Assembly (NCBI GenBank): GCA_037974665.1
Contig: CM075765.1
Coordinates: 59,360,247 to 59,424,246 of the forward strand
Source: Ehretia macrophylla
Lineage: Eukaryota; Streptophyta; Magnoliopsida; Boraginales; Ehretiaceae
Reading direction: 5' to 3'
Length of the DNA stretch: 64,000 nt
The position numbers and the translations under genes were made by a program. The notes below the pieces were generated by a model that was given only the letters and a program-made list of their open reading frames with translations, made no database searches and was not told where the DNA came from. This document shows, in pieces, positions 10,814 through 21,582 of the stretch. Position 1 is the stretch's first letter, and every line of letters begins with the position of its first letter.

Positions 10814-12178
10814 TTACCTTTGAAATAAAGCTGGATATTACTGCTCCATCTGGTCTCGCCTTTCCCACGTTGCTTCTTCAACTCCATGATGATCCCACAG
10901 CACCTTCACCATTGGCATAATTTTGTTGTGCAACTCCCGATCTTGCTGGTCTAGGATCCGAATGGGCTTCTCCTCGTAAGACAAGTTCTCTTGAAGCTGC
11001 AACGGCTCTGGCTCCAAGATATACGATGGATCAGGATGATACCTCCGCAGCATTGAAACATGAAAGACGTCGTGAATATTGGAGAGGTTTTGGTGTAGTG
11101 CTAGGTGATACGCCAATTTGCCAACCTTCTCAATTATCTCGAATGGTCCTACAAATCTCGAGCTCAACTTTCCACCCTTGCCATGTTTAATCAGTCCCTT
11201 CCGAGGTGATATCTTCTAGAACACCTTGTCGCCGACCTCAAACTCTAGGCTCCGTCTCCGTCGGTCTGCATAACTCTTCTGCCTGCTCTGGGCGGTAAGC
11301 ATCCGTTTCCGGATGAGGTGGATATTATCAACAGTCTTCATAAGTTCAGGTAGAAGGGTCGGGTCAAAAGTCTTCGTCTCACCTACTTCATCCCAGTAAA
11401 TTGGGGATCGACACTTACGTCTATACAACGCCTCGAATAGGGCCATTCCCATAATGGCCTGATAGCTGTTATTATAAGCGAACTCCGCCAGGGACAGATA
11501 TTTCTCCCAACCTTTCCCGAAGTCTAAAACACACGCCCTCAGCATATCCTCCAAAATCTGAATAGTTCTCTCCGATTGTCCGTCAGTCTGAGGGTGATAA
11601 GCCGTGCTGAAACTCAACTTCGTTCCTAAAGCTTCTTGCAATCTCTTCAGAAATCGGGAAGTAAAACGAGGAGCCCTATCTGACACAATACTCACAGGCA
11701 TCCCGTGCAATCTTACAATCTCCGCTACATACATATCTCCTAATTTATCAGGACTATCCTCCTTGTTCAACGGTAAAAAGTGTGCCGACTTAGTCAATCT
11801 ATCCACTATGACCCAAATGGCGTCATGACCCTTTTGTGACCTGGGCAGGTCCATAACAAAGCCCATAGTTATATGTTCCCATTTCCATTGAGGAATCTCC
11901 AACGGCTGAAGTAAACCTGCGGGTCGTTGATGTTCCGCTTTAACTCTCTGGCAAGTCAAACACCGTGCCACAAACTCCACAATCTCTCTCTTAATGTTAT
12001 TCCACCAATAGTGTTACTTCAAATCCCAGTACATCTTTGTTCCACCGGGGTGAATAGTGTATCTTGAATTATGGGCTTCATCAAGAATCTTCTTTTTCAG
12101 CTCTGGTTCATTGGGAACACAAATCCGATTCCTAAACCTCCAAACACCATCATCATGAAACTTGAAATCTGCGTTGCT
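10814..12178 (-). pseudogene. Integrase with chromodomain-like C-terminus, copy 2 (broken)
   Basis: Same domain order as copy 1: zinc region with CLTC, catalytic core, GPF motif, and tail with VKVLWDHHGVEEATWE. The first catalytic Asp is lost: the motif reads MGFVMDLP, with Gly coded at 11861-11863, where copy 1 has Asp. The Glu in AYHPQTDGQSERTIQ and the Asp in VSDRAPRF are present. Stops: TAA at 12014-12016 (shared with copy 1), TAG at 11216-11218 after GDKVF, and TAA at 10838-10840 close to the end. The natural end corresponds to 10814-10816. No frameshift is seen from RT onward, unlike copy 1. Confidence 0.9.
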
Positions 12179-13012
12179 TTACTTAATCTTCTGAAATTGT
12201 TGGTCCTTCTGTTGAGCCTCTCGTAATTCAGACAACAAGGTCGATTGAACCTGTGTAGTGGCAAAAAGTAACCCTTTTTGAGTCAATTTTGGTTTCCACA
12301 GAAATGCTTCCTCCAACAACTCCTGTACCTTGACTTCCAGTTTTGCCATGCTCGCTTTCCTACATAAGGCAACTGCAACTACATTCGCTTTACCAGGCAC
12401 ATAATTGATTGTGCAGTTATAATTGTCCAAAAGCTTCATCCACCGCCTTTGCCTCATATTCAACTCCTTTTGAGTGAACAAGTATTTCAAGCTCTTGTAA
12501 TCAGTAAATACCTCAAACTTGTTACCCCACAGATAATGCCTCCATTTCTTGCGTGCAAACACAATAGCCGCTAACTCCAAATCATGCGTCGGGTAATTCA
12601 ATTCATACGGCTTTGGTTTCCTAGAAGCATATGCAATCACTCTTCCATTTTGCATCAACACACAACCCAATCCTTCCTTCGAAGCATCATTGTAGATTAC
12701 AAAACCTTGACTCCCTTCAGGCAATGCAAGAATAGGTGCGGTAGTCAATCTTTTCTTCAACTCTTGGAAACTGTTCTCACACTTATCATCCCATATGAAC
12801 TTTGTTTTCTTTTGAGTGAGCTTTGTAAGCGGTCCCGCAATCTTAGAGAAATCCTTCACGAGTCTCCAATAATTGCCGGCTAGACCAAGAAAACTCTGAA
12901 CCTCCATAACATTTTCCGGCTTCTTCCAAGACATCACTGCTTCTATCTTTGCTGGATCCACCGCTATTCCCTCTTGGGATATGATATGCCCCAAAAATGC
13001 AATCTGTTGCAA
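12179..13012 (-). pseudogene. RNase H domain of pol, copy 2 (catalytic Asp lost)
   Basis: An open stretch of 277 codons holds the RT connection ([15 protein letters not shown]) and RNase H. The last catalytic Asp, expected in a VVADALSRK-type motif, is replaced: the copy reads VVAVALCRK, with Val coded at 12371-12373 (GAT to GTT against copy 1). Other changes from copy 1 include IYNDAS for IYSDAS and FTDYKSL for FTDHKSL. The stretch is bounded by the shared TGA at 13013-13015 and by TAA at 12179-12181, where copy 1 has a Glu codon. Confidence 0.88.
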
Positions 13013-13920
13013 TCAAAATTCACACTTGCTAAACTTTGCATACAATTGATGCTCTCGAAGTTTCTGCAGTACCAACCGCAGATGTTGTTCATGCTCCGCC
13101 TCGGATTTCGAGTATACCAAAATATCATCAATGAAGATCACCACAAATTGGTCCAAGTAGGGTTGAAACACCCTGTGCATCAAGTCCATAAAAACTGCAG
13201 GGGCATTAGTTAGTCCAAATGGCATCACCACATATTCATAATGCCCATATCTTGTCCTGAAAGCCGTTTTAGGCACATCCTCCTTTTTTATCCGCAACTG
13301 GTAGTACCCTTGCCTCAAGTCGAGTTTCGAATACACTTTGGCTCCTTGAAGTTGATCAAACAACTCGTCAATCAGTGGAAGTGGGTATTTATTCTTGACA
13401 GTCACTTGGTTCAATCCTCGGTAATCGATGCATAGCCTCAACGTTCCGTCTTTCTTTTTCACAAATAGAACTGGTGCACCGCACGGTGAAGAACATGGTT
13501 GAACAAACCCCTTCTTCAACAATCCTTGCAATTAGTCTTTCAATTCTTGTAGCTCGGCCGGTGCCATACAATGGGAGCTTTAGATATCAGCTGGGTGCCA
13601 TGCAGTAACTCTATAACGAACTCGATCTCCCGATTTGGCGGTAAACCGGGAAATTCTTCTGGAAACACATCCGCATAGTCTTTCATCACTGGCATCTCCT
13701 CCAACTTAGCTTTATCCGACGGCTTGTTGATGAGGTAAGCTAAGTATCCGCTACACCCTTTTCTGAAGGACTTCACTGCTTTCGTAGATGAAATGATGGA
13801 ACTCGCGGTGAAATCTCTTCGACCAATTACCTCAAGTATTGGTTGACCAGGTACCCGGAACGTTATAATCTTCGTCCGACAATCTAGTTGGAAATGATGT
13901 TTTGCCAACCAGTCCATCCC
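13013..13920 (-). pseudogene. Reverse transcriptase domain of pol, copy 2 (frameshifted)
   Basis: The N-terminal part (13540-13917) and the main RT part (13013-13531) are in different frames. A one-base deletion near 13570, in the segment after ISKAP, shifts the frame. A TAA follows just after KD (CAA in copy 1). The catalytic box is intact as F-I-D-D, unlike copy 1. [20 protein letters not shown] and [11 protein letters not shown] are all visible. The stretch ends in TGA at 13013-13015 after SKCEF, identical in position to copy 1. That points to a stop already present before the copies separated. Confidence 0.92.
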
Positions 13921-14295
13921 TCAAATGACCTCAAAGTCTCGAAAAGGTAATACAATAAGATTGGCTGAGAATTCCCTATCCTTAATTTGGATTTTACATG
14001 CTTTACAAGCTGAGCTAGTAACTAGCTTAGAACCCATTGGAGTACCAACTTCTACTTCGTATGGCAAACATACAACTTTCAGTTTCACACGTTCCACACA
14101 TAAGGGAGTAATAAATGAATGAGTAGCCCCCGGGTCAATTAGCACCCTAACAGGTTGATTCAGTATGAAGAATGTACCTTCAACAACAGCGGTCTCCTCT
14201 GGAAGCTCCTCGCACTCGATAGCATAAGCTCGAGCCTGGACTCTAGGAACTGGAGTCTTGCCTCTACCAGCTGGTTTACCCTGATTTTGCCCTGC
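13921..14295 (-). pseudogene. Aspartic protease domain of pol, copy 2
   Basis: The protease motif LIDPGATHSF is present and is followed by the same strand pattern as copy 1. It is in frame with gag but separated from it by the TAA at 14296-14298. A TGA at 13921-13923 (TTA in copy 1) interrupts it just before GMDWLA. Confidence 0.85.
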
Positions 14296-15327
14296 TTACC
14301 ATTTAGGGCAATCCTTGATCTGATGCTGATCACTGCCACATCTCACACATCGTCCTGACTTCTTCCAGTACTGGGCCTTGGTATGACCCTTCTTTCCACA
14401 GTAAGAACAGTTGACAGACTGAGTAGCAGGTGAACTAACTGTGGATCCGCGGGTGGAAAAGGCTGATGGCACTTTCGTCGGGCCACGGTTATTCACTGGT
14501 CTGTTCTGGCTCTGGCCCTGATCACGACTCTGACTCTGGAATTTCCTCTGCTGACCTGGAGGCTGGTATGGTTTCTTGTTCGGCTGACTCGAACCGGCTC
14601 TATCAAGTTTCCTCTTCTCAACTCGAGAAGCAGCAGCAAAAAAAGCAGAATAGGTATCGAAATCATGAGAAGCCAACTGGTCCTGAATCTCTGGCCTCAA
14701 TCCAGTCGTAAATTTCCATATCTTCGCCTCCGGAGTACTAACCATATATTGAGCATAACGGGACAGTCGGTCAAAACGAGCCTCGTACTGGGCCACCGTC
14801 ATGTTACCCTGGGTCAAGTGCATGAACTCCTCAATCCGCCTCTGCTTGGAAACTGCGGGTACATATTTCTCCTTGAATGCCTTAACAAAATTACCCCACA
14901 AGCGAGGTGTCTGATCAGTTTCCCACAGTGCCTCCATAGTGTGCCACCAATGTTCAGCATCCCCGTGCAACAGAAACACAGCAAACTCTACCTTCTCTTC
15001 ATCAGTATAGTCAAGTGGCCTGAAAATCTTCTCGACCTCGGATAGCCAAGCCTCTACTTTCTCATCATCAGCTTCCCTGTGGAATTTGGATGGGCGAAAG
15101 TCAAGAAACTCCCTCATTCTGCTATGTCTCCCATGGTTGCCATCATTCCTGTTGTTGTTGTTGTTGTTGGCCTCACGTGCATCTTGGCGCTCCATCACTC
15201 GTGATACGCGATCCATGGCATTCGCCATCATGTTAAACATAGCCATGCCGGGATTAGTTTGATAGGCATCTCCGGTCTCTTGGGGTTTACCGCTTCTATT
15301 AGTAGTGCGGGTACTAGGGTCAGCCAT
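14296..15327 (-). pseudogene. Gag of copy 2, the longest open frame in the window (343 codons)
   Basis: Starts with ATG at 15327 (MADPSTRTTNRSG) and runs without a stop through the poly-Asn run, the capsid core (AEHWWHT, FMHLTQGNMTVAQYEARFDR) and both knuckles. It stops at TAA 14296-14298 after DCPKW, where copy 1 has CAA. As a gag alone it would be nearly complete. However, the first knuckle has lost its last Cys: CSYCGKKGHTKAQY, with Tyr coded at 14368-14370. The second knuckle is intact. In copy 1 the frame runs on from gag into the protease, so the TAA uncouples gag from pol here. It could still give a Gag protein if transcribed. I see no evidence either way. Confidence 0.88.
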
Positions 15328-15543
15328 CTATAGGCACAGATTACGATGCACAATTTATTGAAATACAACAAACAAGAATTTAATGCAACATAATTCTAGA
15401 AACAATTAAGACATGTTAATCACTTAAACACATAAAACATAGAAGGCACATTTAACATTATCACACAATAACATATAGACAAGTCATCCTAATTATCTTA
15501 AGGCTCTACCAATGGTCCGAGAGTTAAACCCGGCTTAAGCAAT

Positions 15544-15559
15544 CTAAGCTCTGATACCA
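15544..15559 (-). other. Primer binding site of copy 2 (initiator-Met tRNA type)
   Basis: Same TGGTATCAGAGCTTAG as copy 1, 18 bases inside the LTR border at 15578. The leader from 15328 to 15543 has no other recognisable feature. Confidence 0.9.
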
Positions 15560-15577
15560 TTCTTTTTACTTATAAGG

Positions 15578-18500
15578 TGTCACGCCCCAACCCGGCTTAT
15601 AAAGGTTAGACTAGGGTGTGATCTAAAATTCAAGTCATATCACATGCTTCACCATTTATGAAGATTTAACACTTAGCTTTTTGGCCTAAACTCCAAAATT
15701 TTCCAAAAAACCGACAGCATAACGGTTGTAATTGGGCAATTTGGTTTGACCTAATTCTCTGAACATCTCAAATTTTCCAACCTCAATTTCATTTCCAACT
15801 TGGATTACTATTTACCATCAATTGAAATACCTACTGGTTATCTCAATGTCCCGTTTGATTAATAACCTAGCATGATACTATGTCTCGTTTGTTTGTTTAT
15901 CCTCGTTACAAAAGTACCTGTTGATCTTAGCTTAATAGAGAGTACCTACTTAAGATTTGGTTGGTTCATTTTACTTAACCCTTACCTAATACTTCATAAT
16001 CCTATTATAGATACTAGCAGTAATAGTAGCAAAATGACCATAGTAATGTCTAGTGTCTAGTTATCATCAGTACAAACCAAAATTAGACCCCAAATTACAA
16101 CGGGGGTCTTTTACATTCAAACGTTGAGCAACATAAAAAGAAATAGTCTTCAAGTAGCATAGTTTACAAATAGCCATAATCACCCAAAGCACATAGGACA
16201 GGCAATCACTCCAAGGAATCATCGTTAGGCACATCATCCTCAGGTACCTGTTCTTGATCTTCTTCACCTGAGATGATAAAAAAGGGTGAGTCCTTATGAA
16301 CTCAGCGAGGGGGAACGAGAAATAGGTTTTGAAACTCATTTTCCGGTTCAACTTATGAAAATCCTTTTGCAAGCATAAATATAACACAATTAAGTGCATA
16401 ACAATAATACAAAAGTAAAGGAACACAATTACCCGTCTTTCCTCCCCGAGGTCCTCTAGGAACCAAGCGAGAGTACTTATACACATAGTAAAAAGGATAC
16501 GTTGAGCTTTTGCTCTTAGTTCATTTCTAGCATCAGTTGTTGCGGCCGACTTCAAATCATCCCCTTATCACGCCAAGCGGGTGTACTTCGGATGTACCCC
16601 GAAATCCTACGACCCAACTCTCCGAGGAAGTCTAGCCCCCAAGCGAGAGAGGGAATTGGACAATGGCAGTCACGATTGCACCGGCAAGCCCAATGCCGCC
16701 CGGTGTGCGTGAACGCTACCATGCCAGAATGAAAGGTTGCAACCTTATATGCAATGCACATTTATGCCAGTTAATATATCACATTAGGAGGACAACAAAG
16801 TAGGTTGCTTACGGACAGTCATAAGATTGAACATTGACAAGTAAACAAGCGAGGCACGATATAACAAGTAATTTCACTTGAAAGGCACATGGAGTTATAT
16901 GAACATTAAACGGGCAGCCATATAACGCATGTAAATTAATTCATATAACTTATTTCAAAGTTCACATAATCAAATAATAAGATTATTCAACATGCAACGA
17001 CATCTAAATGGGTTCGGGTGCAAGAAAGGCCTACTTGTCAACATGCAATCATCAAAATCACATTTAGGGCTACAAGGGAAACTATGGGCAGCCTACTAAA
17101 CATATAATTAAACACGATATTCATAGGATCTACACTTAGTGAATTTACCTAGTCATTAGGGTTTCAATTCGTGTTACCCGTGCGATTAAGCCCCAAGTCA
17201 TCTCAAAATCAAACTCAAGCCATGTATCAATTAATTCAAACACCCTCAAGTATTCAAAACAGTCCACACAACATCCCAATGCCACAATCCCAAGCATTTA
17301 ATACAACCAGAGAAGGTACAATAATTTTTCTAAGCATATCACTAAGTGAAACCCTCACTGCAATGGACTGTTTTCTCACAATCATTAAGACACGAAAACA
17401 ATCTCCAATTCCAGTGAATAAGATTTCAAATTAAATCTTAAGAAGTGAACTAGATTCAGAAACAAACCTCGCATCATTTGGAGTTCGGGTTCAATAGTTA
17501 TAGCCAAAACAGTGAGACTGCACAAAACTGTCCAGATTTGTACATATTTCAATACTTGTCATTTTTAGGGCCTTAGAATCAGATTTAGCCTTAGTCCATT
17601 TCTGACAAAAATGTCCCGAACTGAAAAATATAGCAGTACATCAAATTTCATGCATTTTGGATATCATTTACTATGTCAAAACTGGTTCGTTCTACAAGAT
17701 CAGTGAATCTGCCAAAACCTCCTTCATTTTTCCGGACTTTCCAGATTTGGACACATTTTAATAATTTGCCATTTTGAGGATCTTAGATTCAAAATTAGCT
17801 TTGGCCTATTTCTGTGAAAATTGTTCATAACTGGCAAAACTAGTTACCTACCAATTTTCACACATTTTTAACATCATTTACCTAGCCAAAATCACATCGC
17901 ACCTACAAGGCAGAAAACTGTCCCATACACAATTTCATCCAACATCACGTTTTAGCCAAATATCTTGCCATGCATGTTTATAAAAGCTCATGAACACACA
18001 TATATCTCAAGTACAGAAGTAAAGATAGACATTTAAGGGCATGCATGTGGGTTTTTGAAAGATTTTCAAGAAGTTTTAGCCCTCACCTTAGCAAAACAAC
18101 AAGAAGATGCACAAGACTCTTGGTGAAGCACAAAGTTGACCTTTTTCCTTGCTTAGCCGAGACACCACTCGGTTTTTCTCAAATTTCCTAGCTTAGTAAC
18201 CAAGTTCTTAGTAGGTGCATGTGGTTAGAACTAGAAGAAAAGAAATGGAAGCTAGCAAACTCACCTAAGCCCAAATGGAGATTCAAAGAGCTTGCATGTG
18301 TGTTTCTTGCAACCTAGCTTGCTTAGTCGAGCTCCCTAGCTTCTTGCATGCCTTGATGAACCATGGAGTGATGAAGATAAGCTAATGAGTGTAGAAACTT
18401 AGCCAAGGCCGAGGGAGAGAGAGAAGGATGAGAGGGAGAGAGAAGAATGAGAGGAAATGAGAGAAATGAAAGAAAAATAAAAGCTTTTGCAAGGTTTGAA

Positions 18501-19165
18501 GCATATATCGGCCTTGAGCTTTGCAAATTCAGATTTGTGTCTTCAAGAAGCATGGTTTTTGAATTACCTAGCATGGCAAGAGAATGGGTTGAGAATATGG
18601 GTGCATTGGGTAGGGTTTTGGGTTATTTTTTTGTGCATTTGTGTCATAGAATTGTCATAGAATGTTTGGGTTCAATTTGAATTGTGCAAGAAATCACAAA
18701 AGCACACAAGGTGGTCGGCCAAGGCATTGCAAAAATCTGAATTTTTGTCATCTTTTGAGCATTATTTAATTGTGTGTTCGGAAAGGGCAAAAGAATAAGG
18801 AATAAAGAATAATGAATGTCTAGCTTTTTGTGAGATTTTGTCTTCTAGTGGGTTGAATTAGTAATTTAATATTAGTTAGTGGGATTTGTAGGATTAATTA
18901 ATGACCTAGTGCTTCGTGCAAGATGCTTTCTTGATTAGAATAAGGGCACGCTTTTCTAGGCTTAGGGCACGCACTACAAGGTAGGGCACGCACTACAAGA
19001 CGAATGCACGTTTTCCAAGTAAATGCACGCAAATCTAAATGAATGCACATAATTCAATGCAAGGCACACAAAATGAAACACAATTCTTAAACCTAGGTCA
19101 AAGCACGTAAATCTAGGTTAGGGCACAGGAAATGAGGTACACACAAATCGAGGTCGGGCCTCACA
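15578..19165 (-). repeat. LTR 3 of the gypsy composite (5' LTR of copy 2), mosaic
   Basis: A complete LTR of 3588 bp that abuts satellite at 19166. The part next to the internal region (15578 to about 16765) is about 96% like LTR 2 by eye. The rest, to 19165, is clearly more diverged (roughly 85-88%) and resembles the LTR beginning at 62937. The change is abrupt around 16765. It holds the hairpin at 16287-16304, a 69-codon sense-strand frame at 16552-16761 matching that of LTR 2, a GA-rich tract near 18409-18470 and the GTGC-core motif run at 18940-19165. The five satellite bases after it (CGGGC) would be the right target duplication. Its left partner is outside the window. Confidence 0.93.
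16287..16304 (-). promoter_or_regulatory. Candidate LTR hairpin TGAGT/ACTCA (LTR 3)
   Basis: Same hairpin and same distance from the LTR 3' end (about 710 bp) as in LTR 2. It lies just upstream, on the coding strand, of a splice-acceptor-like CATCTCAGG. Confidence 0.4.
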
Positions 19166-21582
19166 CGGGCCCAGCCTCTATGTAAAGCGAAGTTGTCTTG
19201 CCTAAGGGAACGTGGGATTCGGTAATAGAAATGTGATGGATTAGGTTTTCGTCCATTTCGCGGCTCACGACTTACCATCTGGGACGAAAAAATAGGGCAA
19301 AAGAAGAAAAGTGTCCCAAAATTGATGAAAATGTTCAATTTTGTACTCCGAAAACAGATGCAGCAGAACAGGCTAGCTGCCCTCGTCATAGAGCTCTCAG
19401 AGAGCTTTCCAACGGTATGTTGTGCGTCGCGTAACTTCTTACAGATCAAAAGTTATGGGCACCGGAGCGACGGAGACCTGGTCCCAAGCACTACGCCCTC
19501 GGTTTACGGGCCCAGACTCTACGGGAAGGGAGGTTGTCTTGCCCAAGGTGCAGTGGGATTCGGTAAATAGAAATGTGATGGATTAGGTTTTCGTCCTTTT
19601 CGCGGCTCACGATGTGCGATCCGAGATGAAAAAATAGCGCAAAAGAAGAAAAGTATACCGAAACAGATGAAAACGTTCGATTTTGGGCTCCAAAAATAGG
19701 CACAGCCGAGCAGGTTTGCTGCCCCTGTCGTAGAGCTCTTGGAGAGCTTCCGAACAGTAAGTTGTGCGCCGCGTAACTCCTTACGAATCAAAAGTTATGG
19801 GCACCGGAGCGATGGAGACCTGGTCCCAAGCCGCATGCCCTCGGTTTGCGAGCCCAGCCTCTGCGTGAGACAAAGTTGTCTTGCCCAAGGTGTCGTGGGA
19901 TTTGGTAATAGAAATGTCATGGATTAGGTTGTCGTCCTTTTTACGGCTCACGACGTACGATCCGGGATGAAAAAACTGTACAAAAGAAGAAAAGTGTCCC
20001 GAAACTAAAGAAAACATTCAATTTTGGCTCCGAAAATAGGTGCAGCCGAGCAGTCTTGCTGCCCCCGTCGTAGAGCTCTCAGAGAGTTTTCCAACGGTAT
20101 GCTGTGCGCCGCGTAACTCCTTACAGATCAAAAGTTATGGGCACCGGAGCGACGAAGACCTGGTCCCAAGCCCCACGCCCTCGGTTTGCGGGCCCAGCCT
20201 TTACGTGAGGCAAAGTTGTCTTGCCCAAGGTGTCATGGGATTCGGTAATAGAAATGTGATGGATTAGGTCGTCATACGTTTTGCGGCTCACGACGTACAA
20301 TTCGGGATGAAAAAACTGCTTAAAAAAAGAAAAGTGTCCAAAATTTGATGAAAACATTCGATTTTGGGCTCTGAAAATAGGCGCAGCCGAGCAGGCCTGC
20401 TGCCCCCGTCGTAGAGCTTTTGGAGAGCTTTCTAACGGTATGTTGTGCGCCACATAACACATTACGAATCAAAAGTAATGGGCACCGTAGCGACTGAGAC
20501 CTAGTCACAGGCCCCACTCCCTCGGTTTACAGGCCCAGCGTCTACGGGAAGCGAAATTGTCTTGCCCAAGGTGCCATGGGATTCGGTAATAGAAATGTGA
20601 TGGATTAGGTTACCGTCCTATTTGTGGCTCCCAACGTACGATCCGGGATGAAAAAATAGCGCAAAAGAAAAAAAGTATCCCGAAACTGATTGAAATGTTC
20701 GATTTTGGGCTCCAAAAATAGGCGCAGTCGAGAATGCTTTTGCCCCCGTTGTAGAGCTCTCGGAGTGCTTTCCAACGGTATGTTGTGCGCCGCGTAACTC
20801 CTTACGGATCAAAAGTTATGGGCACCTAAGCGACGGAGACCTGGTCCTAAGCCTTACGCCCTCGGCTTGCGGGCCCGGTCTCTACGTGAAGCGAAGTTGT
20901 CTTGCCCAAGGTGCCTAGGGATTCGGTAATTGAAATGTGATGGATTAGGTTGTCGTCCTTTTCGTGGCTCACAACGTACGATCCGGGATGAAAAACAGTG
21001 CAAAAGAAGAAAAGTGTCCTGAAACTGATGAAAATATTTGAGTTTGGGCTCCAAAAATAGGCGCAGCCGAACAGGCTAGCTGTCCACGTCGTGGAGCTCT
21101 CGAAGTGCTTACCAAAGGTATGTTGTACGCCGCATAACTCCTTACGGATCAAAAGTTATGGGCACCGGAGCGACGGAGACCTGGTCCCAAGCCCCACGCC
21201 CTCAGTTTGCAGGCCCAGCCTCTACATGAAACGAAGTTGTCTTGCCCAAGGTACCATGGGATTCAGTAATAGAAATGTCATGGATTAGGTTGTCGGCCTT
21301 TTCGCGGCTCACGACGTACGATCTGGGACGAAAAAATAAGGCAAAAGAAGAAAAGGGTCCCAAAATGTTCTATTTTGGGCTTCGAAAACAGGCGCAGCAA
21401 AGCAGGCTTGCTGCCTCCGATGTAGAGCACTCAGAGAGCTTTCCAATGGTTTGCTGTGTGCCGCGTAACTCCTTACGGATCAAAAGTTATGGGCACTGGA
21501 GCGACGGAGACCTGGTCACAAGCCCTACGCCCTTGGTTTACGGGCCCAGCCTCTACGTGAAGCGAAGTTGTCTTCCCCAAGG
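19166..21582 (+). repeat. Satellite block 1, about 7 monomers of 341 bp
   Basis: Head-to-tail units recognised by recurring landmarks such as GATGGATTAGGTTGTCGTCC. Landmarks at 19235, 19577, 19918, 20258, 20599 and 20939 are spaced 340-342 bp. The unit contains an A-tract segment, the palindrome GAGCTCTCGGAGAGCTTT and a GC-rich half. The last unit lacks about 10 bp near 21360. Frames of 60-114 codons on both strands are artefacts of a repeat whose period is not a multiple of three. Confidence 0.96.
21578..21582. repeat. Target site duplication CAAGG, left copy
   Basis: Five satellite bases directly before the solo LTR, repeated exactly at 24006-24010 after it. Confidence 0.9.

Larger units (their letters stand above)
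1..19165 (-). mobile_element. Tandem Ty3/gypsy (Tekay/Del-like chromovirus) composite: LTR-INT-LTR-INT-LTR
   Basis: Three LTRs of one family, in the same minus orientation, alternate with two complete internal regions (2454-7259 and 10774-15577). Each internal region is bounded by a PPT next to the LTR on its left and a PBS next to the LTR on its right, so the middle LTR (7260-10773) serves both copies. No target duplication or satellite sequence lies at the inner junctions, which argues against two independent insertions. Such an array is expected from unequal recombination between LTRs of one family. The left LTR is cut by the window edge. The right end abuts satellite at 19166. The class comes from gag-pol domain order (gag, PR, RT, RNase H, IN), the integrase GPF motif and the chromodomain-like tail. 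Neither copy can encode a full polyprotein. Confidence 0.93.

Noticed and set aside
10774..15577. Copy 2 as a functional autonomous element because gag is open for 343 codons
   Set aside because: Protease, RT, RNase H and integrase each have stops, a frameshift or lost catalytic residues.
19300..20600. Dimeric structure of the unit (two halves of about 170 bp)
   Set aside because: The A-tract half and the GC-rich half show no visible similarity to each other. A dot plot would settle it.
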